DNA of 31,637 nucleotides, from contig CABSMS010000011.1 of assembly GCA_902478885.1 (NCBI GenBank), positions 1-31,637 on the forward strand, written 5' to 3'. Positions 15,295-23,183 of the stretch are shown here, one piece after another (position 1 is the stretch's first letter; the number at the start of each line of letters is the position of its first letter). The notes beneath the pieces are model-generated. The model searched no databases and was not told the origin of the DNA. It was given only the letters and a program-made list of their open reading frames with translations. The translations under genes were made by a program, and so were the position numbers. This stretch comes from an uncultured Collinsella sp. Lineage in GTDB: Bacteria > Actinomycetota > Coriobacteriia > Coriobacteriales > Coriobacteriaceae.

Positions 15295-15343
15295 TTGATG
15301 CACACGGTGTGCAATAATACTCGCACTGTGCAATAGCGCACAG
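15295..15343 (+). promoter_or_regulatory. Promoter/operator region of the second TetR-like gene
   Basis: Two palindromes lie just before the regulator gene: TGCACAC-g-GTGTGCA (15299-15313, perfect) and CTGTGC-aatagc-GCACAG (15326-15343, perfect). Both contain TGTGC half-sites. A promoter is likely here, with TTGATG (15295) or GTGTTG as -35 and an AT-rich -10 around 15313-15320. The palindromes would place a repressor over the promoter and start site, which fits autoregulation by the adjacent TetR-like protein. Confidence 0.5.
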
Positions 15344-15364
15344 GCTGAGTAACAAGGAGGACGC

Positions 15365-16075
15365 TTGTCCCAGCTCGAGAAATGCGATCGCCGGTCCCTT
15401 CGCTCGCAGCGTGCCCTTCGCCAGGCACTTGCCAGCGAGCTTGCCGAAAGTGGCGACCTTTCGCGTATTAATGTCGCGTCGCTCACCGAGCGCGCTGGCC
15501 TTACGCGCCGCACGTTCTATTCGCACTACCGCGATATTCCCGACTTTATCAATCAAATCGAGGACGGCTTGCTGGCTGAGATCCGTGAGCGCATTGAGCT
15601 CATCACCGCAGCTCAGCTGCCCGATCTCTATCACAACATCGATGAGCTCGAGCCGGCGCCCGGTTCGGTTGAGCTGCTGCGTTATCTTGCGGCCAACCGC
15701 GACTTAATCGGTGCGCTGCTGGGTCCGGGCGGCGACCAGGCCTTCATTAAAAGGATTATCGATACCGCGCGTGAGGCCGTGGTGCCTCGTGCGCAGACAG
15801 GCATTTTGGGCCTGGCGCTGGGCACGTTCTTTGACTACTACGTCACCTACGTCGTGAGTGCCGAGGTCGGTCTGATTCAGCGCTGGTTTGAGCGTGGGCT
15901 CACCGAATCGCCCGAGGCCATGGCGCGCATTATGACGGTTATCGCCTTTGTGCGTCCCGGCGACCTATATGGCCAACCCATCGATATCAACGTGCCGGAA
16001 TACGGCTTAAAGCTATTGAACCTGCAGCTCGAGGACGCGGCCGACACCGCCGCAACCGTCGAGTCCAACAACTAA
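15365..16075 (+). CDS. TetR-like transcriptional regulator, upstream of dehydratase activase
   Basis: This 236-residue protein has a TetR-type helix-turn-helix near the N-terminus (INVASLTERAGLTRRTFYSHYRD, shown in parts: INVASLTERAG then LTRRTFYSHY; about residues 35-57). A helical C-terminal domain follows. The start is TTG at 15365, with AAGGAGG 4-5 bases upstream; no in-frame ATG precedes the DNA-binding domain. It lies 12 bp before the giant activase gene on the same strand, so both are probably one transcript controlled by the palindromes at 15299-15343. Its effector is unknown; a CoA-thioester or hydroxy acid would fit the context, which is inference. Confidence 0.85.
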   Translation: MSQLEKCDRRSLRSQRALRQALASELAESGDLSRINVASLTERAGLTRRTFYSHYRDIPDFINQIEDGLLAEIRERIELITAAQLPDLYHNIDELEPAPGSVELLRYLAANRDLIGALLGPGGDQAFIKRIIDTAREAVVPRAQTGILGLALGTFFDYYVTYVVSAEVGLIQRWFERGLTESPEAMARIMTVIAFVRPGDLYGQPIDINVPEYGLKLLNLQLEDAADTAATVESNN

Positions 16076-16087
16076 GAGGAGAGACAG

Positions 16088-19000
16088 ATGAGCAAACTCG
16101 TCGAGGGCATTAAGGACCGCATGGTCGCTGCCGCACGTGAGGCCGCGCCCACCGTGGTGGACGCCGCGCAGAAGGCCGCGACCGCGGCTGCCGAGAAGGT
16201 TGCCGAGGCTGTTGCCGAGGCCAAGAATGCGGCGGGGGAGACGCTTGCCGCCGATGCAGCCACGCCCAACGTTGCCGAGTCCGTAACCGCCACCGCCGCT
16301 CAGGCCCCCGAAGGCGCGATCTTCAACCCCGAGGCCGCCCGCGGCAACCTGCACCTGGGCATTGACGTGGGCTCCACCACCGTTAAGCTCGCTGTGCTCA
16401 ACGACGACAACCAGATTGTCTACGCCAAGTACCAGCGTCACCACACCGACGTCCGCGCTTGTGCCCGCGACTTGTTCGAGGGTGCCGCGACCGTGCTGCC
16501 GACGGCCCAAATGACCTGCGCCATTACCGGCTCGGGCGGCCTGCTGCTGTCCCAGTGGCTCGACCTGGAGTTTGTTCAGGAGGTCATCGCCAGCAAACGC
16601 GCCGTCGAGACCCTTATCCCGGCCACCGATGTCGCCATCGAGCTGGGCGGCGAGGACGCCAAGATCATCTACTTCGACAACGGCATCGAGCAGCGCATGA
16701 ACGGTACCTGCGCCGGCGGTACGGGCGCGTTCATCGACCAGATGGCAACCCTGCTGCACACCGACGCCAGTGGCCTCAACGAGCTCGCGGCCAACGCCAC
16801 CACCATCTATCCCATCGCCAGCCGCTGCGGCGTCTTTGCCAAGACTGACGTGCAGCCGCTGCTCAACGAGGGCGCCCGCCCCGAGGACGTGGCTGCCTCC
16901 ATCTTCCAGGCTGTCGTGACCCAGACCATCTCGGGCCTGGCGTGCGGCCGTCCCATCCGCGGCAACGTCGCCTTCCTGGGCGGCCCGCTGCAGTACCTCT
17001 CCGAGCTGCGTCACCGCTTCTACCTCACGCTCAACCTGGACGAGGAGCACCGCATTGTGCCCCAAAACGCTCACCTGTTTGTGGCGAGCGGCGCCGCCAT
17101 GGCGCACGAGTCCAACAAGCTCAGCACGTTCCCGCAGCTCATCGAGGCCATCGATGCCCTGGGTGACACGCAGGGTGCCGAGGTCGAGCGTCTGGATCCG
17201 CTCTTTGCCACTGACGAGGACTTTGCCGAGTTCAAAACCCGCCACGACCAGGAAGTCGTCCCCAAGGGCAAGCTCGAAGGCTACACCGGCCGTGTGTTCA
17301 TTGGCATCGATGCCGGTTCCACCACCATGAAGGCCGCGCTCGTGGGCGAGGACGGTCAGCTGCTGCACACCTGGTACGGCAACAACAACGGCGACATCCT
17401 GGGTACGGCCAAGGTCATCATGGCCGATTTCTACAACCACATTCCCGCCGGCTGCACCATCGGCCACGTGACCACCACCGGCTACGGCGAGGCGCTGCTC
17501 ATCGAGGCCCTCAAGGCCGACTCCGGCGAGATCGAGACCGTCGCGCACCTGCGCGGCGCCAAGGCGTTCCTGCCCGGCGTCGAGTTCATTCTGGACATCG
17601 GCGGCCAGGACATGAAGTGCCTGCGCGTCAAGGACGGCGTCATCGAGCACATCATGCTCAACGAGGCCTGCTCGTCGGGCTGCGGCAGCTTTATCGAGAG
17701 TTTCGCCGTGTCTATGAACATGGACGTGCGCGCGTTCGCCGACGCCGCCATCCATGCCAAGGCCCCGGTCGACCTGGGCAGCCGCTGTACGGTCTTTATG
17801 AACTCGCGCGTCAAGCAGGCGCAAAAGGAAGGCGCCACGGTGGGCGACATCGCGGCCGGCCTGTCCTATTCCGTCATCAAGAATGCCCTGTTCAAGGTCA
17901 TTAAGCTGCGCGACCCCAAGGAGATCGGCAGCCAGGTGATCGTCCAGGGCGGCACCTTTATGTCCGATGCCACGCTGCGTGCGTTTGAGCAGCTCACTGG
18001 CGTTCACGCCGTGCGTCCCGACATCGCCGGCTGCATGGGCGCCTATGGTGCGGCCTTGCTCGCCCGCGATCGCGCCGGCGCCGACGGCACTTCGACTATC
18101 CTTTCGGCCGAGGACATCGCGCACCTCACCGTGACGCAAAAACATGTCCGCTGCGGCCGTTGCTCCAACAACTGCCAGCTCACCGTTAACGACTTTGGCG
18201 GCGGCAGGCGCTTCATTACCGGCAACCGCTGCGAGAAGGGCGCTGGCCACAAAAAGCAGAAGACCGAGGCCCCCAACCTCTTCAAAAAGAAAAACGAGCT
18301 GCTCTTTAACCGCGAGGTCCTGAGTCCCGACGAGGCCCCGCGCGGCACCGTGGGTATTCCGCGCGCGCTCAACATGTACGAGAACTACCCCTTCTGGCAC
18401 GCGTTCTTTACGCGCTTGGGCTTTAGCGTGCAGCTGTCCGACCAGTCGAGCAAGAAGACCTACCAGGCGGGCATCGAGTCCATGCCGTCCGAGAGCGTGT
18501 GCTATCCGGCCAAGATGAGCCACGGCCACGTGATGAACCTCATCGACCGCGACGTCGACTTTATCTGGATGCCGTGCGTGCGCTGGGAGCGCAAGGAGGA
18601 TCCGACCGCCGGCAACTGCTATAACTGCCCCATCGTCATGAGCTATCCCACGGCGCTGGCGCTCAACATCGACGAGATCCGCGAGCAAAACATCGAGTTC
18701 CTGTACCCGTTTGTGCCCTATCACGATAAGACCGAGCTCAAGCGCCGCCTGTACCAGGTGCTCGCCGTCGACCGCGTGGCCGATGCTGAGGCCGGTCGCG
18801 GCCGCGTGCGCGGTCCTAAAATCACGCGCTCCGAGGTCGATGCCGCCGTCAACGCTGCTTTTGAGGCCGATGCGCGCTTCCACGAGGATATCCAGACCAT
18901 GGGCGAGGAGGCCCTTAAGTGGGTCGAGGACCACGGCGGTCACGGCATCGTGCTCGCCGGCCGTCCCTACCATAACGACCCCGAAATCAACCATGCCCTG

Positions 19001-20878
19001 CCCGAGCTTATCTCGAGCTTTGGCTTTGCGGTCTTTACCGAGGATTCGCTCGCGCATCTGGTGAAGCCCGAGCGTCCGATTCGCGTCGTCGACCAGTGGA
19101 TGTACCACAGCCGCCTGTACGCCGTCGCCCGCTTTGTGACGATGCGCAACGACCTGGACCTGATCCAGCTCAACTCCTTCGGCTGCGGTCTCGATGCCCT
19201 GACTACCGACCAGGTGCAGGAGATCCTGGAGGCCAGCGGCAAGATCTACACCGTGCTCAAGATCGACGAGGTGTCCAACCTGGGCGCCGCGCGCATCCGC
19301 ATCCGCTCGCTCATGGCGGCGCTTAAGGACCAGGAGGCCGAGCGCTTGGCCGAGGCCACGGCCGCGGGCGAGGCCTACGAGCAGGGCGATGCCGCGCCGG
19401 TGGCGCCCTCCACGGACGCTCCCGCGTTCGCGAGCCGCAAGTACACGTTTGAGGCTCAGCGCGAGAGTGCTTCGACCGCGTGGCCGAAGGTACCCTTTAC
19501 CGAGCAGATGCGCGAGGAGGGCTACACCATCCTGTGCCCGCAGATGGCACCGATCCACTTTGACCTGGTCAAAGAGGTGTTCCGCGGTGCCGGCTACAAC
19601 TTGGAGCTGCTGCCCTCGACCGATCACGACGCCGTCGAGGCTGGCCTGCGCTATGTGAACAATGACATTTGCTATCCGTCCATTTTGGTGACCGGCCAGA
19701 TTATGGAGGCCATCGAGAGCGGTCGGTACGACCTGTCCAAGACGGCCGTGGTTATCAGCCAGACCGGCGGCGGCTGCCGTGCCACCAACTACATCGCGCT
19801 CATCCGCAAGGCCCTTCGCGAGAGCGGCCACCCCGAGATTCCGGTGATCTCGCTTTCGGCCGTGGCGCTCGGCGAAGATAATCCCGGCTTTAAGATAACG
19901 CCGGCGTTGCTTAAGCAGGCAGTCTACGCGGTGCTCTTTGGCGACGTGATGATGCAGATGCTCTATCGTTGCCGTCCGTACGAGGCCGCGCCCGGTGCCG
20001 CCAACGCGCTCTACGAGGAGTACATGGCGCGCGCCCGCAAGCTGGCGCCCAAGTTCAACCGCCACAACTACACCAAACTGTGCCGCGAGGCCATTCGTGC
20101 GTTCGACACCATGCCGCTCGTGGGAGAGGGCACCAAGCCGCGCGTGGGCGTGGTCGGCGAGATTCTGGTCAAGTTCCATCCCACAGCCAACAACCACGTG
20201 GTCGACGTTATCGAGCGCGAGGGCTGCGAGGCCGTGGTACCGGGCCTGCTCGACTTCTTCCTGTACTCCATGAGCAACGCCGAGCTGCAGAAGGACGAGC
20301 TGGGAAGCTCTGCTACCACGCGCGCTGGTATGCAGGCGCTCATCAAGCTCGTGGACTGGATGCGTACGCCGGTGGAGGAGATGCTCGAAAAGTCCCGCCG
20401 CTTTGAGGCGCCCGAGCGCATCGGCACCATGGCCGACAAGGCCCGCACGGTGCTTTCGGTGTGCAACAACATGGGCGAGGGATGGCTGCTCACGGCCGAG
20501 ATGCTCGACCTGATTGACCATGGCGCGCCCAACATCATCTGCACGCAGCCCTTCGCGTGCCTGCCCAACCACGTGGTGGGTAAGGCCGTGATCAAGGAGC
20601 TGCGCCGTCAGCACCCCGAGAGCAATATCGTCGCGGTGGACTACGACCCCGGTGCGTCCGAGGTCAACCAGCTCAACCGTATTAAGCTCATGATCAGCGT
20701 TGCCAAGGAAAACATGCGCGCCGGTAAGGGCTTTAAGCTCGAGAAGGTGGCACCGCTCGCGATGGACGAGGTCACCGGCCAGATGCGTGCCCATGACGGC
20801 TGCGTGAGCTGCGGCTCGGTCGACGAGAGTGCCGTGGCGTCGGTCGCTGAGCGCCTGGGACGCGGCATTAAGAAGTAA
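16088..20878 (+). CDS. Fused 2-hydroxyacyl-CoA dehydratase activase / dehydratase-like protein
   Basis: This 1596-residue cytoplasmic iron-sulfur protein carries two activase (BadF/HgdC-type ASKHA ATPase) domains, at about 88-345 and 402-660. Each has a phosphate-binding motif (IDVGSTTVK and IDAGSTTMK). Each also has two cluster cysteines 39 residues apart (Cys208/Cys247 and Cys528/Cys567), the spacing of the [4Fe-4S] ligands Cys127/Cys166 of HgdC. A Cys-rich segment follows (RCGRCSNNCQL, about 688-698), then a DUF2229 domain with FIWMPCVRWE and NCYNCP. An HgdB-like region (about 1130-1560) with NDICYPS comes next, and a final GCVSCGS. The family uses ATP to inject low-potential electrons into dehydratases or related double-cubane proteins. 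An 85-residue Ala/Glu-rich helical N-terminal extension is unusual. AGGAG precedes ATG 16088. Confidence 0.93.
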   Translation: MSKLVEGIKDRMVAAAREAAPTVVDAAQKAATAAAEKVAEAVAEAKNAAGETLAADAATPNVAESVTATAAQAPEGAIFNPEAARGNLHLGIDVGSTTVKLAVLNDDNQIVYAKYQRHHTDVRACARDLFEGAATVLPTAQMTCAITGSGGLLLSQWLDLEFVQEVIASKRAVETLIPATDVAIELGGEDAKIIYFDNGIEQRMNGTCAGGTGAFIDQMATLLHTDASGLNELAANATTIYPIASRCGVFAKTDVQPLLNEGARPEDVAASIFQAVVTQTISGLACGRPIRGNVAFLGGPLQYLSELRHRFYLTLNLDEEHRIVPQNAHLFVASGAAMAHESNKLSTFPQLIEAIDALGDTQGAEVERLDPLFATDEDFAEFKTRHDQEVVPKGKLEGYTGRVFIGIDAGSTTMKAALVGEDGQLLHTWYGNNNGDILGTAKVIMADFYNHIPAGCTIGHVTTTGYGEALLIEALKADSGEIETVAHLRGAKAFLPGVEFILDIGGQDMKCLRVKDGVIEHIMLNEACSSGCGSFIESFAVSMNMDVRAFADAAIHAKAPVDLGSRCTVFMNSRVKQAQKEGATVGDIAAGLSYSVIKNALFKVIKLRDPKEIGSQVIVQGGTFMSDATLRAFEQLTGVHAVRPDIAGCMGAYGAALLARDRAGADGTSTILSAEDIAHLTVTQKHVRCGRCSNNCQLTVNDFGGGRRFITGNRCEKGAGHKKQKTEAPNLFKKKNELLFNREVLSPDEAPRGTVGIPRALNMYENYPFWHAFFTRLGFSVQLSDQSSKKTYQAGIESMPSESVCYPAKMSHGHVMNLIDRDVDFIWMPCVRWERKEDPTAGNCYNCPIVMSYPTALALNIDEIREQNIEFLYPFVPYHDKTELKRRLYQVLAVDRVADAEAGRGRVRGPKITRSEVDAAVNAAFEADARFHEDIQTMGEEALKWVEDHGGHGIVLAGRPYHNDPEINHALPELISSFGFAVFTEDSLAHLVKPERPIRVVDQWMYHSRLYAVARFVTMRNDLDLIQLNSFGCGLDALTTDQVQEILEASGKIYTVLKIDEVSNLGAARIRIRSLMAALKDQEAERLAEATAAGEAYEQGDAAPVAPSTDAPAFASRKYTFEAQRESASTAWPKVPFTEQMREEGYTILCPQMAPIHFDLVKEVFRGAGYNLELLPSTDHDAVEAGLRYVNNDICYPSILVTGQIMEAIESGRYDLSKTAVVISQTGGGCRATNYIALIRKALRESGHPEIPVISLSAVALGEDNPGFKITPALLKQAVYAVLFGDVMMQMLYRCRPYEAAPGAANALYEEYMARARKLAPKFNRHNYTKLCREAIRAFDTMPLVGEGTKPRVGVVGEILVKFHPTANNHVVDVIEREGCEAVVPGLLDFFLYSMSNAELQKDELGSSATTRAGMQALIKLVDWMRTPVEEMLEKSRRFEAPERIGTMADKARTVLSVCNNMGEGWLLTAEMLDLIDHGAPNIICTQPFACLPNHVVGKAVIKELRRQHPESNIVAVDYDPGASEVNQLNRIKLMISVAKENMRAGKGFKLEKVAPLAMDEVTGQMRAHDGCVSCGSVDESAVASVAERLGRGIKK

Positions 20879-20906
20879 CTGGCCTGCTTCGAGCCGGATA
20901 TAAGAC

Positions 20907-20942
20907 AAACGGGTGGTATCCGTACCGGCTACCACCCGTTTT
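20907..20942 (+). terminator. Rho-independent terminator of the activase operon
   Basis: AAACGGGTGGTA and TACCACCCGTTT form a perfect 12-bp stem with an 11-base loop, followed by TTG. It lies 28 bp after the activase stop codon. Confidence 0.9.
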
Positions 20943-20997
20943 GCTGGACATATGTTGCGTAAATTGCCTCACTGCCGCCTCTTATAAAATCGATTTT

Positions 20998-21122
20998 CGG
21001 AAGTATGCGGCAAAATCTGAATAGGCCGAGCACACCAGATATGTCCAAGCCCTGTACCTGCGGTTTTATTGGCGGAAAACCGGGGTGTGCTCAAAGCTTC
21101 CGGAATTTGCCGCATACTTCCG
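20998..21122. repeat. 125-bp nested palindrome
   Basis: There are three nested inverted repeats. The outer arms CGGAAGTATGCGGCAAA (20998-21014) and 21106-21122 are perfect over 17 bp. The middle arms GAGCACACC (21028-21036) and GGTGTGCTC (21084-21092) are perfect over 9 bp. The inner arms GGTTTT (21062-21067) and AAAACC (21076-21081) are perfect over 6 bp. No coding potential is seen. It resembles a small non-coding mobile element or a stable RNA hairpin. The rest of 20879-21295 holds only the activase terminator and the leader of the dehydrogenase gene. Confidence 0.8.
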
Positions 21123-21295
21123 CAAACGACGTCTCGGTGGCACAAATAAATCGTCCTCGGAACCCTGAGATAATGAACAGATGTAGCCGTTCGCCGCAAA
21201 TTACCGTCCGTTTATAGAACCCACCTCCAGCGCGCGTCCTCCTTACGGTTGAATAAATACACATCTATGGAATTACGTAAGAGAGGACTGTTCCT

Positions 21296-22255
21296 ATGAG
21301 CTACAAGACCGTTTGTGTTGCCGGTGGCGGCGTGTTGGGAAGCCAGATTGCCTTTCAGGCTGCCTACTGCGGCTTCGATGTAACGATTTGGCTGCGCAGC
21401 GAGGGCAGCATCGGCCGCACCCAGCCCAAGATCGATCATGTGCGCGAGGAGTACATCGCGGCAATCGAGGGTATGGCGGATGGCACGGGCGAGTGGTGCG
21501 CCGGTATCGCCGATAGCGACCAGCCTTTCGACAAGGAGACGGCACTCGCCGCCGTCGAGCGTGCCTACTCTACGCTCAAGCTGGAGTTAGATCTTGCCAA
21601 GGCCGTGGCCGACGCCGACCTGGTCATCGAGTCTATGGCCGAGGACACCCAGGCAAAAATCGAATTCTACAAGAAGCTCGCCCCGGTCCTCCCGCAAAAG
21701 ACCGTTGTCGTGACGAACTCCTCTACGCTGCTGCCGAGCACCTTTGCCAAGTACACTGGTCGCCCCGAGAAGTACCTGTCGCTGCACTTTGCCAACTCCA
21801 TCTGGAAGAACAACATGACCGAGGTCATGGCCCAGGACCAGACCGACAAGCGCTACTTCGGCGAGCTCGTCGACTTCGCCAACGACATTCGCATGTTGGC
21901 ACTTCCCGTCAACAAGGAAAAGAACGGCTACCTGCTCAACTCCATGTTGGTACCGTGGCTGCTCTCGGGCCTCGACCTGTATGTCTCGGGCGTCAGCGAC
22001 CCCAAGAGCATCGACCTCGCGTGGACGCGCGGCACCGGCGCCCCCAAGGGCCCGTTCCGCGTATTCGACACGGTGGGTATCCAGACGGCCTACAACATCG
22101 TCATGCAGTATCAGAAGGTCCCGGGCCTGGTGAGCCCGCTGCTCAAGAAGATGATGATGCCCTACAACTTTAAGGCTATGGCATCCGTCCTCAAGAAAAT
22201 GCTCGACGAAGGTAAGCTGGGCGAAAGCTCGGGCGAGGGCTTCTTCAAGTACTAA
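21296..22255 (+). CDS. 3-hydroxyacyl-CoA dehydrogenase family protein
   Basis: This 319-residue NAD(P)-dependent oxidoreductase has the N-terminal Rossmann motif AGGGVLGSQIAFQ (residues 9-21), ADADLVIESMAED (105-117), and NSSTLLPS (141-148). The catalytic pair aligns as His164 in LHFANSIW and Glu176 in MTEVM, 12 residues apart as in human HADH (His158/Glu170). The C-terminal domain carries RGTGAPKGPFRVFDTVG. It probably interconverts a 3-hydroxyacyl-CoA and a 3-ketoacyl-CoA, for example in butyrate- or hydroxybutyrate-type fermentation. The exact substrate is uncertain. The sequence is somewhat distant from typical 3-hydroxybutyryl-CoA dehydrogenases. A GAGAGGAC ribosome binding site precedes ATG 21296. 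It is alone between the nested palindrome and two decayed genes. Confidence 0.88.
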   Translation: MSYKTVCVAGGGVLGSQIAFQAAYCGFDVTIWLRSEGSIGRTQPKIDHVREEYIAAIEGMADGTGEWCAGIADSDQPFDKETALAAVERAYSTLKLELDLAKAVADADLVIESMAEDTQAKIEFYKKLAPVLPQKTVVVTNSSTLLPSTFAKYTGRPEKYLSLHFANSIWKNNMTEVMAQDQTDKRYFGELVDFANDIRMLALPVNKEKNGYLLNSMLVPWLLSGLDLYVSGVSDPKSIDLAWTRGTGAPKGPFRVFDTVGIQTAYNIVMQYQKVPGLVSPLLKKMMMPYNFKAMASVLKKMLDEGKLGESSGEGFFKY

Positions 22256-22261
22256 AAAATG

Positions 22262-22294
22262 ACATCTCGGGGACGGAGGAAAACGGATCACTTT
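22262..22294. repeat. REP-related half element (GGGGACGGAGGAAAACGG)
   Basis: The sequence GGGGACGGAGGAAAACGG (22270-22287) has the GGGGAC start of the REP-like family but no matching second arm nearby. It may be a half copy or a separate repeat. Support is weak. Confidence 0.25.
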
Positions 22295-22342
22295 CGGCCG
22301 CCAACAGTGAGAAGATGGACCCAGAAATAGAAAGGAGTGGCA

Positions 22343-22702
22343 ATGGGCCGGAAAATCGTGCTGAAGCAGGATATCCTCGGCGCGCTTTCTGCCGTTGGTA
22401 TGCGCGTGGGGCAGACGGTTATGGTCCATTGCTCGCTCAGCGCGCTGGGGTATGTGTGCGGCGGCGCGCAGCCGGTGATCGAGGCCCTGCTTCAGACGGT
22501 GGGCGAGACCGGCACCGTCATGATACCGACGCCGTCGTGGAAAAACCGACGATATGCTCAAAGTCGCCGCCTTTTCCGCACGCCACACGGCGGCGATACG
22601 CTGGCGACGTCCCCCCCTGATATCGGAGGTTCCAGGTATGTTTCGCGCTCCGTTAAACAACTATCGATTGGGCTAACATGGGCCGCCGTGCTATTTCGAT
22701 AG
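22343..22702 (+). pseudogene. AAC(3)-type aminoglycoside N-acetyltransferase fragment
   Basis: Residues 1-68 closely follow the N-terminus of AAC(3)-family acetyltransferases. The sequence has the acyl-CoA-binding start region VKQDILGAL-like LKQDILGALSAVGMRVG, then TVMVHCSLSALGYVCGGAQ, and GTVMIPTPSWKN. Family members are about 260-280 residues. Here the similarity stops near 22546 and the frame continues with about 50 unrelated residues to a stop at 22702. The C-terminal catalytic part is missing, so the fragment should be inactive. A good AAAGGAG ribosome binding site precedes ATG 22343. The break point leads straight into another decayed gene, which suggests a deletion that fused two loci. 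Confidence 0.75.
22554..22676 (+). CDS. Possible 40-codon leader frame ending 1 base before the next gene
   Basis: An ATG at 22554, or an internal ATG at 22638 with GGAGG 8 bases upstream, opens a frame that ends in TAA at 22674-22676. The next start ATG is at 22678. This could translationally couple the following gene, or be debris of the deletion. The peptide is Arg/Pro-rich and not recognisable. Confidence 0.25.
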   Translation: MLKVAAFSARHTAAIRWRRPPLISEVPGMFRAPLNNYRLG

Positions 22703-23127
22703 CCCTTGCAGTGGTCTGCCTGGCTGTGCTCCTGGGCGCTACAGGGCTGTTTGCTATAAGCCGAGAAACGTCCTATATGCAGGAATGCGCTTCCGAAGGG
22801 TTTGCCATTGATGGTTTCTATCGGGATGACAAAACGAGTCGGGAAACCCTGGCTTTTCTTGAGGAGGACAACTGTTGATGGCAGCTGGTCGACCAAGACG
22901 GAATCTGCACAGACGGGCAGTTTAAGCGTACGGATGACCCCAACATCCTGATATTAAAGAAGGAAAACGGCGAAGAATTCGGTACGGTCCACGTGGCGTA
23001 TATGTCACGCCGACGCGAGCAGGGCCAGCTCTATCTATTTAGAGATAGCGAAGTGACCCGATTTTATCTGGTGAGCACCAAACCTGCGTTTATGGTGGAG
23101 TCTGGCGATGTCGATCCGGACAGTTGA
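22678..23127 (+). pseudogene. Small exported protein gene interrupted by an in-frame TGA
   Basis: The first 66 codons give a protein with an N-terminal membrane/signal segment (RRAISIALAVVCLAVLL...) and a soluble part ending EEDNC. A TGA follows at 22876-22878. The same frame then stays open for 82 more codons to TGA 23125-23127, beginning WQLVDQDGICTDGQ and ending MVESGDVDPDS. The continuation has normal codon use and protein-like composition, so the original gene was probably 149 residues and TGA replaced a sense codon, such as TGG. Stop-codon readthrough or selenocysteine is possible but there is no supporting SECIS evidence. The family is not recognised. Confidence 0.6.
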
Positions 23128-23148
23128 TCCACGGCAATAAAACGGCGA

Positions 23149-23182
23149 GCGGGGCGCGGGTGTGAACTGCATCCCGCCCCGC
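23149..23182 (-). terminator. Terminator of the DUF389 gene
   Basis: Read on the minus strand, GCGGGGCGGG pairs with CCCGCGCCCCGC with a 2-base bulge, followed by TCGCCGTTTTATT. It lies directly after the stop codon at 23184. Confidence 0.75.
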
Positions 23183-23183
23183 A

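Noticed and set aside
16013..20935. A 1640-codon open frame on the minus strand, fully opposite the activase gene
   Set aside because: It is a mirror of GC-rich codon use in the sense gene. Its translation is repetitive in composition (Val, Leu, His, Gly, Ala), has no motifs, and no ribosome binding site or promoter is seen.
21587..22660. 357-codon minus-strand frame over the dehydrogenase and the AAC(3) fragment
   Set aside because: It spans unrelated loci and has no motif; composition is that of a shadow frame.
22876..22878. Selenocysteine codon
   Set aside because: No SECIS-like hairpin was identified and the residue context does not resemble known selenoproteins; a nonsense change is simpler, so it is kept only as a point to check.
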